64,000 bases of DNA from WTGU01 sp965242855. Lineage in GTDB: Bacteria; Pseudomonadota; Alphaproteobacteria; UBA828. The stretch is from NCBI GenBank assembly GCA_965242855.1, contig OZ251509.1:2480001-2544000 (forward strand), given 5' to 3'. The notes under the pieces were generated by a model that ran no database searches, was not told the origin of the DNA, and was given only the letters and a program-made list of their open reading frames with translations. Made by a program: the position numbers and the translations under genes. Positions 23,954-31,275 of this stretch are shown in pieces. How positions within the stretch are numbered: position 1 is the stretch's first letter; every line of letters starts with the position of its first letter.

Positions 23954-24514
23954 TTACCGGTAGATGACGTCGTCCTGCCCAGCCTTTTCGAACCCGTACT
24001 GATTCGCCCAGACGAGGATGCCGTTCTCCAGGTCCGTCATACGGAAGACGATCTGCATATGCCGCTCGATGGCCCCGTCGGGGGTGCGTGCATCCAGCGA
24101 CGTGATGCGCCCGCTGAGGCGATAGTCGGCACCCGCCACAGCCTCCGTCAGCCCGGTCGTCCCGACGTCGGTCACGCCTTCCCGCTTGAGCTTGCGTTCC
24201 TTCTCCACCATGTCGGCGTGTTCCCGATCGACAAACAGGATCCGCCCGTTGGCGGCGATCTGGAGCTGGATCGCCAGCCGGTCGATGAGGAGGTTCTTGT
24301 TCAGCCGCTGCGAGCTCTGGTTCTCGAAATAGGCGGCGTCGACGATCACCCGGGGAGGAGTGGCGGCGTCGGCGAGCACCGGGTCGGCAAGCATGTGGCG
24401 GACCATCTTGTCCGTCATGCCCGCGATGTCCTGGGACTCGATGCCGGTGCCCCGGACCAAGCCCGAGGTGCCGACGTCCTGATACGCGGTGGGTGTGCCC
24501 GGCGCGTTTTTCAC
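23954..24514 (-). CDS. lpoB: LpoB-like penicillin-binding-protein activator, 5' end disrupted
   Basis: 186 residues are readable from a GTG at 24514 (MKNAPGTPTAYQDVGTSGL). Core motifs match LpoB: RVIVDAAYFENQSSQ, LQIAANGRILFVDREHADMV, ADYRLSGRITSLDAR. LpoB activates PBP1-type peptidoglycan synthases from the outer membrane, which needs a lipid anchor. The anchor is encoded in the same frame just upstream (RFLFPLAIAVSALAAC, lipobox LAAC, 24522-24571), but that frame has no ATG, GTG or TTG before a TAA at 24643. The nearest ATG (24648) is one base out of frame across a 12-G tract. So either the gene is phase-off, or the tract length is wrong in this sequence. The GTG protein alone would stay cytosolic. 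Confidence 0.72.
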   Translation of the reverse strand: MKNAPGTPTAYQDVGTSGLVRGTGIESQDIAGMTDKMVRHMLADPVLADAATPPRVIVDAAYFENQSSQRLNKNLLIDRLAIQLQIAANGRILFVDREHADMVEKERKLKREGVTDVGTTGLTEAVAGADYRLSGRITSLDARTPDGAIERHMQIVFRMTDLENGILVWANQYGFEKAGQDDVIYR

Positions 24515-24878
24515 GCCCGTCGGGGCGCAAGCGGCGAGGGCCGAAACCGCAATGGCGAGTGGGAAGAGGAAGCGCGGGGCGCCCGCGCCGCCGAGGCTAC
24601 TTAGCCGCCACCCGGGCCGCGGGGGGGGGGGGTATGAAGATTATGCATGACGGTGTGAGTGTGGGTCGCTCGACGGAGCCTTGTCAAGGATTAATTTGCC
24701 GTACCCCTCCCCCGCACCGAACAGCCGAAACCGTCGCGAGCGGCGGGCGGGGTCTCACCCTCGGATTCTCGTATGAGCGATACGCGAGCACCCCGCCGGT
24801 GCGCACCGCTCGGAGCGGAGTGGAGAACAGCAGCGATTTTGATGCGCCAGCCTCCAGGCCCGCGCCCCGGCGGAGTCG
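24515..24878. promoter_or_regulatory. lpoB upstream region between coq7 and lpoB
   Basis: This 364-base stretch holds the unstarted lpoB signal-peptide codons, the 12-G tract and a probable promoter area. On the minus strand a TTGACA (24687-24682) and a separate CATAAT (24645-24640) occur, but their 36-base distance rules them out as one promoter. No other gene is supported between 24649 and 24878. Confidence 0.4.
24621..24632. repeat. Homopolymer of 12 G (C-tract on the lpoB strand)
   Basis: The longest single-base run I noticed in the window. It lies between an ATG at 24648 and the lpoB lipoprotein signal. With 13 C on the minus strand, the ATG would read MHNLHTPPPPR... into the signal peptide and lpoB; with 12 it stops at a TAA after 15 codons. 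Confidence 0.85.
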
Positions 24879-25439
24879 CTATATCCGTTCCGAGAGCCAG
24901 ATGGCGACCCTGGTGCCGCGCTTGATCGCGGCGCTCAGCGCCCGGTAGCCGGGCGCACGTTCGGCGCCGTGGGCGAGGCCTGTTTCACGGTGCCGCGCCT
25001 CGTCCGCCCCGAATTCGCGCAAGGTCCGGGCTAAATCCGCCTCGTCCGCGCCGAGGCGTTCGATCTGGGTTTGGTAATGCGCCTCGATGACGTCCTCGAC
25101 GGCGACGGTGCACGCCATCGCGGCCCGGTCGCCCAGCAGCGCCGTCGCCGCGCCGAGGGCGAAGCCAGCCATATGCCAGAGCGGCGAGAGCGCCGTCGGG
25201 CGCACCCGGCGCTCGACCAGGAGCCTGTCGAAGGTTTCCAGATGTGTCCGCTCCGCCGCTGCCATCTCGCGGATCGCCGGCGCGACGGCGCTCCGCCCGA
25301 GCACCGCCAGCTGGCCGTCATAGATGCGCCGGGCGCCATACTCGCCGGCATGGTCCACCCGGATCATGCGCGCGATCAACGCCTCGCGCGTCGCATCGCC
25401 GGGCAGGCGGTCCTCGCCGGTGCGCGCCGGCCCGGTCAC
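24879..25439 (-). CDS. coq7: COQ7-type demethoxyubiquinone hydroxylase
   Basis: A 186-residue di-iron monooxygenase that hydroxylates demethoxyubiquinone late in ubiquinone synthesis. The iron-ligand motifs are ARMIRVDHAGEYGARRIYDG (E of EYGA), then MAAAERTHLETFDRLL (ExxH), AVEDVIEAHYQTQIE, and FGADEARHRETGLAHGAE (ExxH). A GTG at 25439 overlaps the dsbB stop by 4 bp. It is the last gene of a coq7-dsbB-MaoC run on the minus strand. Aerobic quinone metabolism fits an alphaproteobacterium. Confidence 0.92.
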   Translation of the reverse strand: MTGPARTGEDRLPGDATREALIARMIRVDHAGEYGARRIYDGQLAVLGRSAVAPAIREMAAAERTHLETFDRLLVERRVRPTALSPLWHMAGFALGAATALLGDRAAMACTVAVEDVIEAHYQTQIERLGADEADLARTLREFGADEARHRETGLAHGAERAPGYRALSAAIKRGTRVAIWLSERI

Positions 25440-25972
25440 GCGCCGGCCCGCCACAGGCGATGCGCGCCGAGGAGGCTCGCGAGCACCGCCGCGAAGGAGA
25501 CGAGGGCATTCCAGCCGGCCAGCGAGACACCAGCGAGGGCGAACGGCACCTCGTCGCAGCGGTTCGCCGGGGCGGCCATGAGGCGCGCCTTGATGTCCGC
25601 GATGTCCGTCACGCCGGCACCGGCGAGCGGCGACGCGCAGCCGCTCGCGAACCAGCCCTGCTCGACGCCCACGTGATAGGCGCCGTAGCCGGTGGTCACC
25701 AGGAAGGCGACGCCGCAAAGCGCGACGAGCGCCGCACGCGCGCGGCCCGGCGCGGCGAGGGCCACGAGGCCCAACGCGAGCACCGCGAAATGCGGCCAGC
25801 GCTGCGCCAGGCACAACGGGCAGGGCGCGAGGCCGCCCAAGTGCTGAAACAGGTAGGCGCCGAGCAGCAATGCGCCGCTCACCAGAGCGAGCGCGAGAAT
25901 GAGAAGCCGCCCCGCCCGCGCGCCGGCGGCAGGCCGGTCGTCCGCCCACCGGGAAAGAGCGAGAGGCCGCAT
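25436..25972 (-). CDS. dsbB: Disulfide bond formation protein B (DsbB family)
   Basis: A 178-residue inner-membrane protein with four hydrophobic helices. The first redox pair is the CPLC in LGGLAPCPLCLAQRWPHF; the second pair is probably C118 and the Cys in PANRCDEVPFALAGVSLAGWN, in the periplasmic loop. DsbB passes electrons from DsbA to quinone, and it is encoded here beside a quinone-synthesis gene. ATG 25972 shares one base with the preceding stop (TGATG); a GTG one codon earlier is possible. The first 20 residues are Arg-rich and precede the first helix. Confidence 0.87.
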   Translation of the reverse strand: MRPLALSRWADDRPAAGARAGRLLILALALVSGALLLGAYLFQHLGGLAPCPLCLAQRWPHFAVLALGLVALAAPGRARAALVALCGVAFLVTTGYGAYHVGVEQGWFASGCASPLAGAGVTDIADIKARLMAAPANRCDEVPFALAGVSLAGWNALVSFAAVLASLLGAHRLWRAGA

Positions 25973-26433
25973 CACCCGCCGGCGCCCGGCGCGCGGCGCA
26001 GGATTTGGAGGCTGACCATGGTCATCACGGGCTCGTCGCGCTGGTTGAGGACCTCCAGGCGATACCGCATAACGCCGCGGTCCGGCTTCGAACGCGACGG
26101 CTTGGCCTCGAGTATCTCGCCGCGGCCGCGCAAGGTGTCGCCCGGCCGCACCGGCCGCAGCCAGCGGACCTCCTCCAGTCCGGGCGATCCCATGCTGGCG
26201 TCGGGCGCGAAGACCTGGGCCTGGAGCATCATGCGCAGCCCCACGGCCATGGTCTGGAGGCCGCTCGCGATCAACCCGCCGAACGGCCCCTCCTTCGCGC
26301 CCTCGGCGTCGATGTGGAACGGCTGCGGATCGTAGCGGAAGGCGAAATCAAGGATCTCCGCCTCGCTCAACGTCTTGGCGCGCGTCTCGAATGGGGCGCC
26401 GGGCTCCAGATCGTCGAGATACCAGTTGTACAC
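25972..26433 (-). CDS. MaoC-like hot-dog fold dehydratase
   Basis: A 153-residue MaoC/hydratase-type protein. The catalytic region FAFRYDPQPFHIDAEGAKEG carries the D and H of the hydratase 2 motif, followed by FGGLIASGLQTMAVGLRMM and later VRPGDTLRGRGEILEAKPS. These proteins act as (R)-specific enoyl-CoA hydratases or dehydratases. A GTG at 26433 is preferred since GGAGG lies 6 bases ahead; the TTG at 26439 abuts the ribosome site. It is joined to dsbB by TGATG. Physiological substrate unknown. Confidence 0.85.
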   Translation of the reverse strand: MYNWYLDDLEPGAPFETRAKTLSEAEILDFAFRYDPQPFHIDAEGAKEGPFGGLIASGLQTMAVGLRMMLQAQVFAPDASMGSPGLEEVRWLRPVRPGDTLRGRGEILEAKPSRSKPDRGVMRYRLEVLNQRDEPVMTMVSLQILRRAPGAGG

Positions 26434-27407
26434 GGGCAACCTCCGGGAGTGAGCCGGGGCACTCTATGCGCGCGCGACGGAACGCGCCATCGATTCCTCA
26501 CCGCTGGTGCGTGAGCCTCGTCGCGCATGAAGTGCACGCCTGTCGGCCGCCATGTGCCAAGTGCGCGCCTGTCGGCGCGACGCCCGCATCGCGCGAAGCG
26601 CGAACCGGCGGAGGGGGGTCGAAAAAACGCGCGCCACGGCGCGTAGCGCGATCGCACGGCGCGCGCATACGCGCGAATCCTGCCGCTCCTCCGGCGCATC
26701 CAGCCGTCGATGAGCGCGCTGTACGAGCAGGAGACGAAGCCGACTTCATCTCCCTCGACCACTCCCGCGAAGTCTGCGATCTCTTCCCGGTGCCCTGCCC
26801 TGTCCGCATTGCGGATCGGTTTCCCGCTCGTCGGCCATGAGCGCGGTTCCGCGTATAGGTAAAAGAGGATCGGAACGAGTCTGCGGCGCCGGCCGCCGCG
26901 ACGGCGACTCTCCGTCCGCAACGAGAAGGCGTGCTTCACCAGTTGCGCCGCATCGATGAAATCGTACAGACGACCATCTTCGCGAAGACGGTCGCGCACG
27001 CTTTCATAGCCCTTCATGGCGCTCCCCCAACAGGAGCGCCAGTACGCATCGGAAAACGAGGCGGGGCGCTTGGTTCTGAACGGCTCGAACCGCTTGAATT
27101 CCACGCCTATGAGCGAGGAGGAGGTCGCGATCAGGCAATCCAGAACGGGATGTCTCTCGCCGGACCACGGAAATCGGACCGTCGCCTCCAGCGCCAACGA
27201 CCGGGCCGGCCACCCCGCCTCCGGGCAACCGGGAAGCGCGGAAGAGCCTCCTCCCGCCCGAGAAAATACCCGAAGGTGTTGGACCAGCGCGGCGGACGAT
27301 TCCGGGTGGTCGAACTTCCCGCTCCCGATCTCGTTACCCGGCCCCGCCCTGTATATGCGCTCTATTTCTTGCTCCGAAACGCCGGAAAGAAACCGTCGAA
27401 CGTTCAT
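26367..27407 (-). CDS. Uncharacterised protein with PD-(D/E)xK-like motif (pair member 2)
   Basis: A protein of up to 346 residues starting MNVRRFLSGVSEQEIERIYR. The segment RHPVLDCLIATSSSLIGVEFKRFEPF has D90 and E103-x-K105, the spacing and hydrophobic strand pattern of a PD-(D/E)xK nuclease core. The ATG overlaps the previous gene's stop by 4 bp, so it is translationally coupled to it. After about residue 255 the sequence becomes Arg-rich and unconserved, and the frame runs 67 bp into the MaoC-like gene, so the true protein may end earlier through a frameshift or simply have a poorly conserved tail. I do not recognise a named family. Confidence 0.55.
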   Translation of the reverse strand: MNVRRFLSGVSEQEIERIYRAGPGNEIGSGKFDHPESSAALVQHLRVFSRAGGGSSALPGCPEAGWPARSLALEATVRFPWSGERHPVLDCLIATSSSLIGVEFKRFEPFRTKRPASFSDAYWRSCWGSAMKGYESVRDRLREDGRLYDFIDAAQLVKHAFSLRTESRRRGGRRRRLVPILFYLYAEPRSWPTSGKPIRNADRAGHREEIADFAGVVEGDEVGFVSCSYSALIDGWMRRRSGRIRAYARAVRSRYAPWRAFFRPPSAGSRFARCGRRADRRALGTWRPTGVHFMRDEAHAPAVRNRWRVPSRAHRVPRLTPGGCPCTTGISTIWSPAPHSRRAPRR

Positions 27408-28129
27408 GACGCAGGCCATGGCGGTGCCAACGCCCCGAAGGCGTCGCGGACCATTCGGGCTTCATCCGTCAACGCGCCCTGCGCGCATTTCAGGCAAGCG
27501 TCCTTTCCGTCCCGGAACGGTATTCGATCGAACGTTCTTGGGAAGGCGAGAACGCGCGGCGACATCGATAGCGCTTCGCCGATCTTCGACTTCGCGAGCT
27601 GGTCGAGTTTCCTGCTTGTCTCCGCCACGAAACTCCATCCGTCGAAGCCGCGATAGTACGACCGGGGCGCCACGACTTCAAGCGCGACATGCCGGGTGTT
27701 CATCAATCGCCGGGTACGAACGGGCAATTCACTCCGATGTACGCGACAAAACAAGTAAAACATGCCGTATCGAAGGATTTGTTGCAACGCAGAGAAAGGT
27801 TCGTCGCTCTTCCGTTTCAATTCTATCAGGCGGGCGCGGCAATCTGATGCAGACCAGTGAACGATGTCGACGTTGTTTCTTTTCAAAGCATCAACGTCGA
27901 AAATTCCTGTGGCGACGGGACATTGGTTGAAGCACCCCGGCATGTGGCGGTTTTCCGCCAACATGGAGACGGATTTTTCGAGGATCGTTTCCGCAGAGAG
28001 ATTGTGAGAAGCGATACGCGATGCGCGCCGGAGCTGCCAGAGTTTCCTGGAACGGGAGACGGGGCGTCCGCGATAACGCGCTTCGACGCGGTCGTATAAT
28101 GCCTTGGGGTAGGTCTTCATTTCCGACAT
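27404..28129 (-). CDS. Uncharacterised protein with PD-(D/E)xK-like motif (pair member 1)
   Basis: A 241-residue protein, MSEMKTYPKALYDRVEARYRG. The core reads NNVDIVHWSASDCRARLIEL, then KRKSDEPFSALQQILRYGMFY: D88, E103-x-K105, then Q and Y about 12-18 residues on, matching the PD-(D/E)xK plus QxxxY layout of RecB-like nucleases. A PGC triplet (M63PGC66) precedes it, and a PGC triplet also precedes the motif in pair member 2. GAAGAAG stands next to ATG 28129, five bases past the ada-like stop, so the three genes may be co-transcribed. GC content is visibly lower than in the flanks, suggesting acquisition by transfer. Function unknown. Confidence 0.62.
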   Translation of the reverse strand: MSEMKTYPKALYDRVEARYRGRPVSRSRKLWQLRRASRIASHNLSAETILEKSVSMLAENRHMPGCFNQCPVATGIFDVDALKRNNVDIVHWSASDCRARLIELKRKSDEPFSALQQILRYGMFYLFCRVHRSELPVRTRRLMNTRHVALEVVAPRSYYRGFDGWSFVAETSRKLDQLAKSKIGEALSMSPRVLAFPRTFDRIPFRDGKDACLKCAQGALTDEARMVRDAFGALAPPWPAS

Positions 28130-28134
28130 CTTCT

Positions 28135-29004
28135 TCAGCGACTCCCGGCGGCGGTCCGGGCCGCCTCCCAGGCCAGCATGACGCGCTTGCGGGAGCGGCC
28201 CCATTCGTAGTCGGAGAAGCGGCCGGATTTGCGGATCACCCGATGGCACGGGATGAGATAGGAGACCGGGTTGGCGGCGACGGCGCCGCCGACCGCGCGG
28301 GCGGCGCGCGGCCTCCCCAGAGCCCGCGCCAGCGCCTCGTAAGAAACGATCCGGCCGGGTGGGATGCGCAACAGCGCCTCCCACACCTTGAGCTGGAGGT
28401 TGGTGCCGGCGGCCGCCAGCCTGATCGGCGCGCCGGGCGCCGCCGGCCGTGCGAAGACGCGCGCCGCGATCGCCTCGGTAGCCCGGCGGTCCTCGCGGAA
28501 ACGGGCAGCGGGCCAGCGCCGCTCGAATCGGACGCGGACCGTTTCCGCGTCCGCGTCCGCGAAGCCGAGAGCGCAGACGCCGCGCGCGGTCTGCCCGATC
28601 AGGCACGGGCCGAAGGGGCTCGGATGCACACCGTAGGCGATGTCGATGCCCGCGCCGCCGCTCTTGAAGGCGCCGGGGCTCATCGCCTCGCAGGCGACGA
28701 AGAGATCGTGCAGCCGGCCGGGACCGGAAAGACCCGCGTCGTAGGCGGCGTCGAGGACGGAGGCCGAGTCGGCGAGCCGCGCCTTCGCGTAGTCGAGGGT
28801 CAGGAATTGGCCGAAGCGCTTGGGCGAAACCCCCGCCCAACGCCGGAACAGGCGCTGGAAATGCCAGGAGCTCAGGCCGACTTCCCGCGCCACGTCGCCG
28901 AGTTCCGGCTGATCGCGAAAACGACTCTCCAGATAGGCGATCGCGGCTTCGACCCGGGCGTAGTCGCGGGCGTTCCGCTCGATTTCCGTTCGTTCGGACG
29001 TCAT
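28135..29004 (-). CDS. AraC-type HTH fused to methylated-DNA-cysteine S-methyltransferase (Ada-like)
   Basis: A 289-residue protein. An AraC-type helix-turn-helix spans about residues 15-115 (DVAREVGLSSWHFQRLFRRW), and an O6-alkylguanine-DNA methyltransferase domain fills the rest. The acceptor cysteine is in SYLIPCHRVIRKSGRFSDYEW, preceded by the RAVGGAVAANP helix. It lacks the N-terminal zinc-cysteine domain of E. coli Ada, so phosphotriester sensing is missing. It repairs O6-methylguanine and may regulate alkylation-response genes. The two lower-GC genes with nuclease-like motifs follow within 5 bases. Confidence 0.9.
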   Translation of the reverse strand: MTSERTEIERNARDYARVEAAIAYLESRFRDQPELGDVAREVGLSSWHFQRLFRRWAGVSPKRFGQFLTLDYAKARLADSASVLDAAYDAGLSGPGRLHDLFVACEAMSPGAFKSGGAGIDIAYGVHPSPFGPCLIGQTARGVCALGFADADAETVRVRFERRWPAARFREDRRATEAIAARVFARPAAPGAPIRLAAAGTNLQLKVWEALLRIPPGRIVSYEALARALGRPRAARAVGGAVAANPVSYLIPCHRVIRKSGRFSDYEWGRSRKRVMLAWEAARTAAGSR

Positions 29005-29073
29005 GGCGTGCCTCCCGAGCCCGGACCGTAGCGAGCGCGGGGAGACCCGGCCACCCGATAATTGCGCCCGCCC

Positions 29074-29877
29074 TCACGGCAAGGCGGGCGTCACCGTCAC
29101 CCCGTGGTCGACCGGGCCGTGGCCGGCGCCGTAGCCGGGAGCGTTCGCGATCGCCGCCCGGAGATAGCGCCGCGCACGCGCCACGGAGTCGACGAGCGTC
29201 ATCGCTTGCGCGATTCCCGCGGCGACGGCGGCGGCGAGCGTGCAGCCCGTGCCGTGGGTATGGCGGCTCGCGATCCGCGGCGCCTCGAAACGCTCGATGC
29301 CGCCCTCGTGGCTCAGGAGGTCGGTGATGCGGTCCGCATCGAGATGGCCGCCGGTGACAAGGACGGCGCGCGGCCCAAGTGCGTGGATCCGTTCGGCCGC
29401 GCGGGCCATGTCGTCCACCGTGGCGATGGAAAGGCCGCCGAGCCGTTCGGCTTCCGGGAGGTTGGGAGTCACGAGGTCGGCGCGGGCCACCAGCCGCGTC
29501 CGCAGCGCGTCCATGGCCTCGTCTTCGAGGAGCGGCGCGCCGCCCTTCGCCACGAGGACGGGATCGACCACCAGTGGAATGCCGACCCCCTCCCGCGCGG
29601 CGACTTCGGCGACCGCCTCGGCGATCGGCGCGCTGTGGATCATCCCGGTCTTGATGCAGTCGGCGCCGATGTCGGCGAGGACGACCCGCATCTGCGCGGC
29701 GACGAAATCGGCGGGGACGGTATGGACGCGATGGACCGTCCGCGTGTCCTGGGCGGTGAGGGCCGTGATCGCGGTTGCGGCGTAACCGCCGAGCGCGGTG
29801 ACCGTCTTGATGTCCGCCTGGATGCCGGCGCCGCCACCGGAATCGGAACCGGCGGCGATGAGCACGCGGCCGTTCAT
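29074..29877 (-). CDS. thiD: Hydroxymethylpyrimidine/phosphomethylpyrimidine kinase
   Basis: A 267-residue ribokinase-fold kinase that phosphorylates HMP and HMP-P in thiamine synthesis. The N terminus VLIAAGSDSGGGAGIQADIKT is the ThiD hallmark, and the catalytic anion-hole motif is SRHTHGTGCTLAAAVAAGIA with the Asp usual in this position replaced within GTGC context. PVVDPV-like LVVDPVLVAKGG is also present. ATG 29877 overlaps the glmM stop by 4 bp. It ends the long minus-strand series from ruvC to thiD. Confidence 0.92.
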   Translation of the reverse strand: MNGRVLIAAGSDSGGGAGIQADIKTVTALGGYAATAITALTAQDTRTVHRVHTVPADFVAAQMRVVLADIGADCIKTGMIHSAPIAEAVAEVAAREGVGIPLVVDPVLVAKGGAPLLEDEAMDALRTRLVARADLVTPNLPEAERLGGLSIATVDDMARAAERIHALGPRAVLVTGGHLDADRITDLLSHEGGIERFEAPRIASRHTHGTGCTLAAAVAAGIAQAMTLVDSVARARRYLRAAIANAPGYGAGHGPVDHGVTVTPALP

Positions 29878-31241
29878 CGCGCCGCCGCCTGCCCCTCTCC
29901 CGCTCCTTCCGTCGCCTCGGCGACGGCGGCGGCGATGTCGTCCACCACGGCCGCCACGAGCGCCGCGTCGTCGCCCTCGGCCATCACGCGGATCACCGGC
30001 TCGGTGCCCGATTTGCGGATCACCAGGCGGCCGCGCTCGCCCAGCCGCGCGTTGCCGTCCCGGATCGCCGCGCGCGCGGGGGGGCGCGCGAGCGGATCGA
30101 CCCCATCGACGCGCACGCTGCGCAGCGCCTGCGGCAGCGATTCGAAGAGGCCGGCCACGTCGCTCGCCCGGCGCCCCGTCGCCGACAGTGCCGCCAGGGC
30201 CTGGAGGACCGCGATCAGCCCGTCGCCGGTCGTCGAATAGTCGCTCATGACGATGTGACCCGACGCCTCGCCGCCAAGATTGAAGCCGTGCTCCCGCATG
30301 TGGGCGACGACGTGGCGGTCGCCGACGCTCGTGCGCGCGAGAACGAGGCCCAGGCCGTCCAGATAGCGCTCGAAGCCGAGATTGGACATGACCGTCGCGA
30401 CCACGCCGCCGCCGCGCAGGCGCCCGGCGGTGGCCCAATCGGAAGCAATCAGGGCCATGACGTGGTCGCCGTCGAGCACGGCACCGCCCTCGTCGCACAT
30501 CACGACCCGGTCGGCATCTCCGTCCAGGGCGATCCCGAGATCGGCGCCGTGGGTTATGACCGCCTCGCGGAGCGCGGCCACGTCGGTGGAGCCGCAGCCC
30601 CGGTTGATGTTCAGCCCGTCGGGGCTGACTCCGAGGGGGATCACGTCGGCGCCGAGCTCCCACAGCACCGTCGGCGCCACCTTGTAGCCGGCGCCGTGGG
30701 CGCAGTCGACCACGATGCGGCGGCCCTCGAGCCCGAGGCGCTCGGGAAAACTGTTCTTGACGAACTCGATATAGCGGCCCTCGGCGTCGTCGAGGCGTCG
30801 CGCCCGCCCCAGCGCGTCGGGTTTCGCGGCCGGGCTCCCCCCGTCGGCGACGACCGCCTCGATCCGCGCCTCGACATCCGGCGAGAGCTTGTAGCCGTCC
30901 GGCCCGAACATCTTGATGCCGTTGTCGGTGAACGGGTTGTGCGAGGCGGTGATCATGACGCCGAGGTCCGCCCTGAGGGCGCGAGTCAGCATCGCCACCG
31001 CCGGCGTGGGCAGCGGACCGACCAGGATCACATCCATCCCGACGGCGATGAAGCCGGCCGTCATGGCGGGCTCGAACAGGTAGCCCGAGAGCCGGGTATC
31101 CTTGCCGATGACGACGCGGTGGCGGTGCACGCCGCGCAGGAAAAGCGCGCCGGCGGCGTGCCCGACCCTCAACGCGATCTCGGCCGTCATCGGCGCCCGG
31201 TTCGCGACCCCGCGAATGCCGTCGGTCCCGAAAAGCTTCAT
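29874..31241 (-). CDS. glmM: Phosphoglucosamine mutase
   Basis: A 455-residue alpha-D-phosphohexomutase that converts glucosamine 6-phosphate to glucosamine 1-phosphate for cell-wall and LPS synthesis. The active-site phosphoserine loop is MITASHNPFTDNGIKMFG, the metal loop ALDGDADRVVM, and the sugar-binding GGEASGHIV; a C-terminal RKSGTEPVIRVM binds phosphate. The start KLFGTDGIRGVAN is canonical. It lies 34 bases after folP and overlaps thiD by 4 bp. Confidence 0.96.
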   Translation of the reverse strand: MKLFGTDGIRGVANRAPMTAEIALRVGHAAGALFLRGVHRHRVVIGKDTRLSGYLFEPAMTAGFIAVGMDVILVGPLPTPAVAMLTRALRADLGVMITASHNPFTDNGIKMFGPDGYKLSPDVEARIEAVVADGGSPAAKPDALGRARRLDDAEGRYIEFVKNSFPERLGLEGRRIVVDCAHGAGYKVAPTVLWELGADVIPLGVSPDGLNINRGCGSTDVAALREAVITHGADLGIALDGDADRVVMCDEGGAVLDGDHVMALIASDWATAGRLRGGGVVATVMSNLGFERYLDGLGLVLARTSVGDRHVVAHMREHGFNLGGEASGHIVMSDYSTTGDGLIAVLQALAALSATGRRASDVAGLFESLPQALRSVRVDGVDPLARPPARAAIRDGNARLGERGRLVIRKSGTEPVIRVMAEGDDAALVAAVVDDIAAAVAEATEGAGEGQAAAR

Positions 31242-31275
31242 CGCCGCGGCCCGCTCCGAGATGGCGCCGGGGGGT

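Noticed and set aside
24640..24687. TTGACA and CATAAT as a promoter for lpoB
   Set aside because: The boxes are 36 bases apart, too far for one sigma-70 promoter, and no better partner for either was found.
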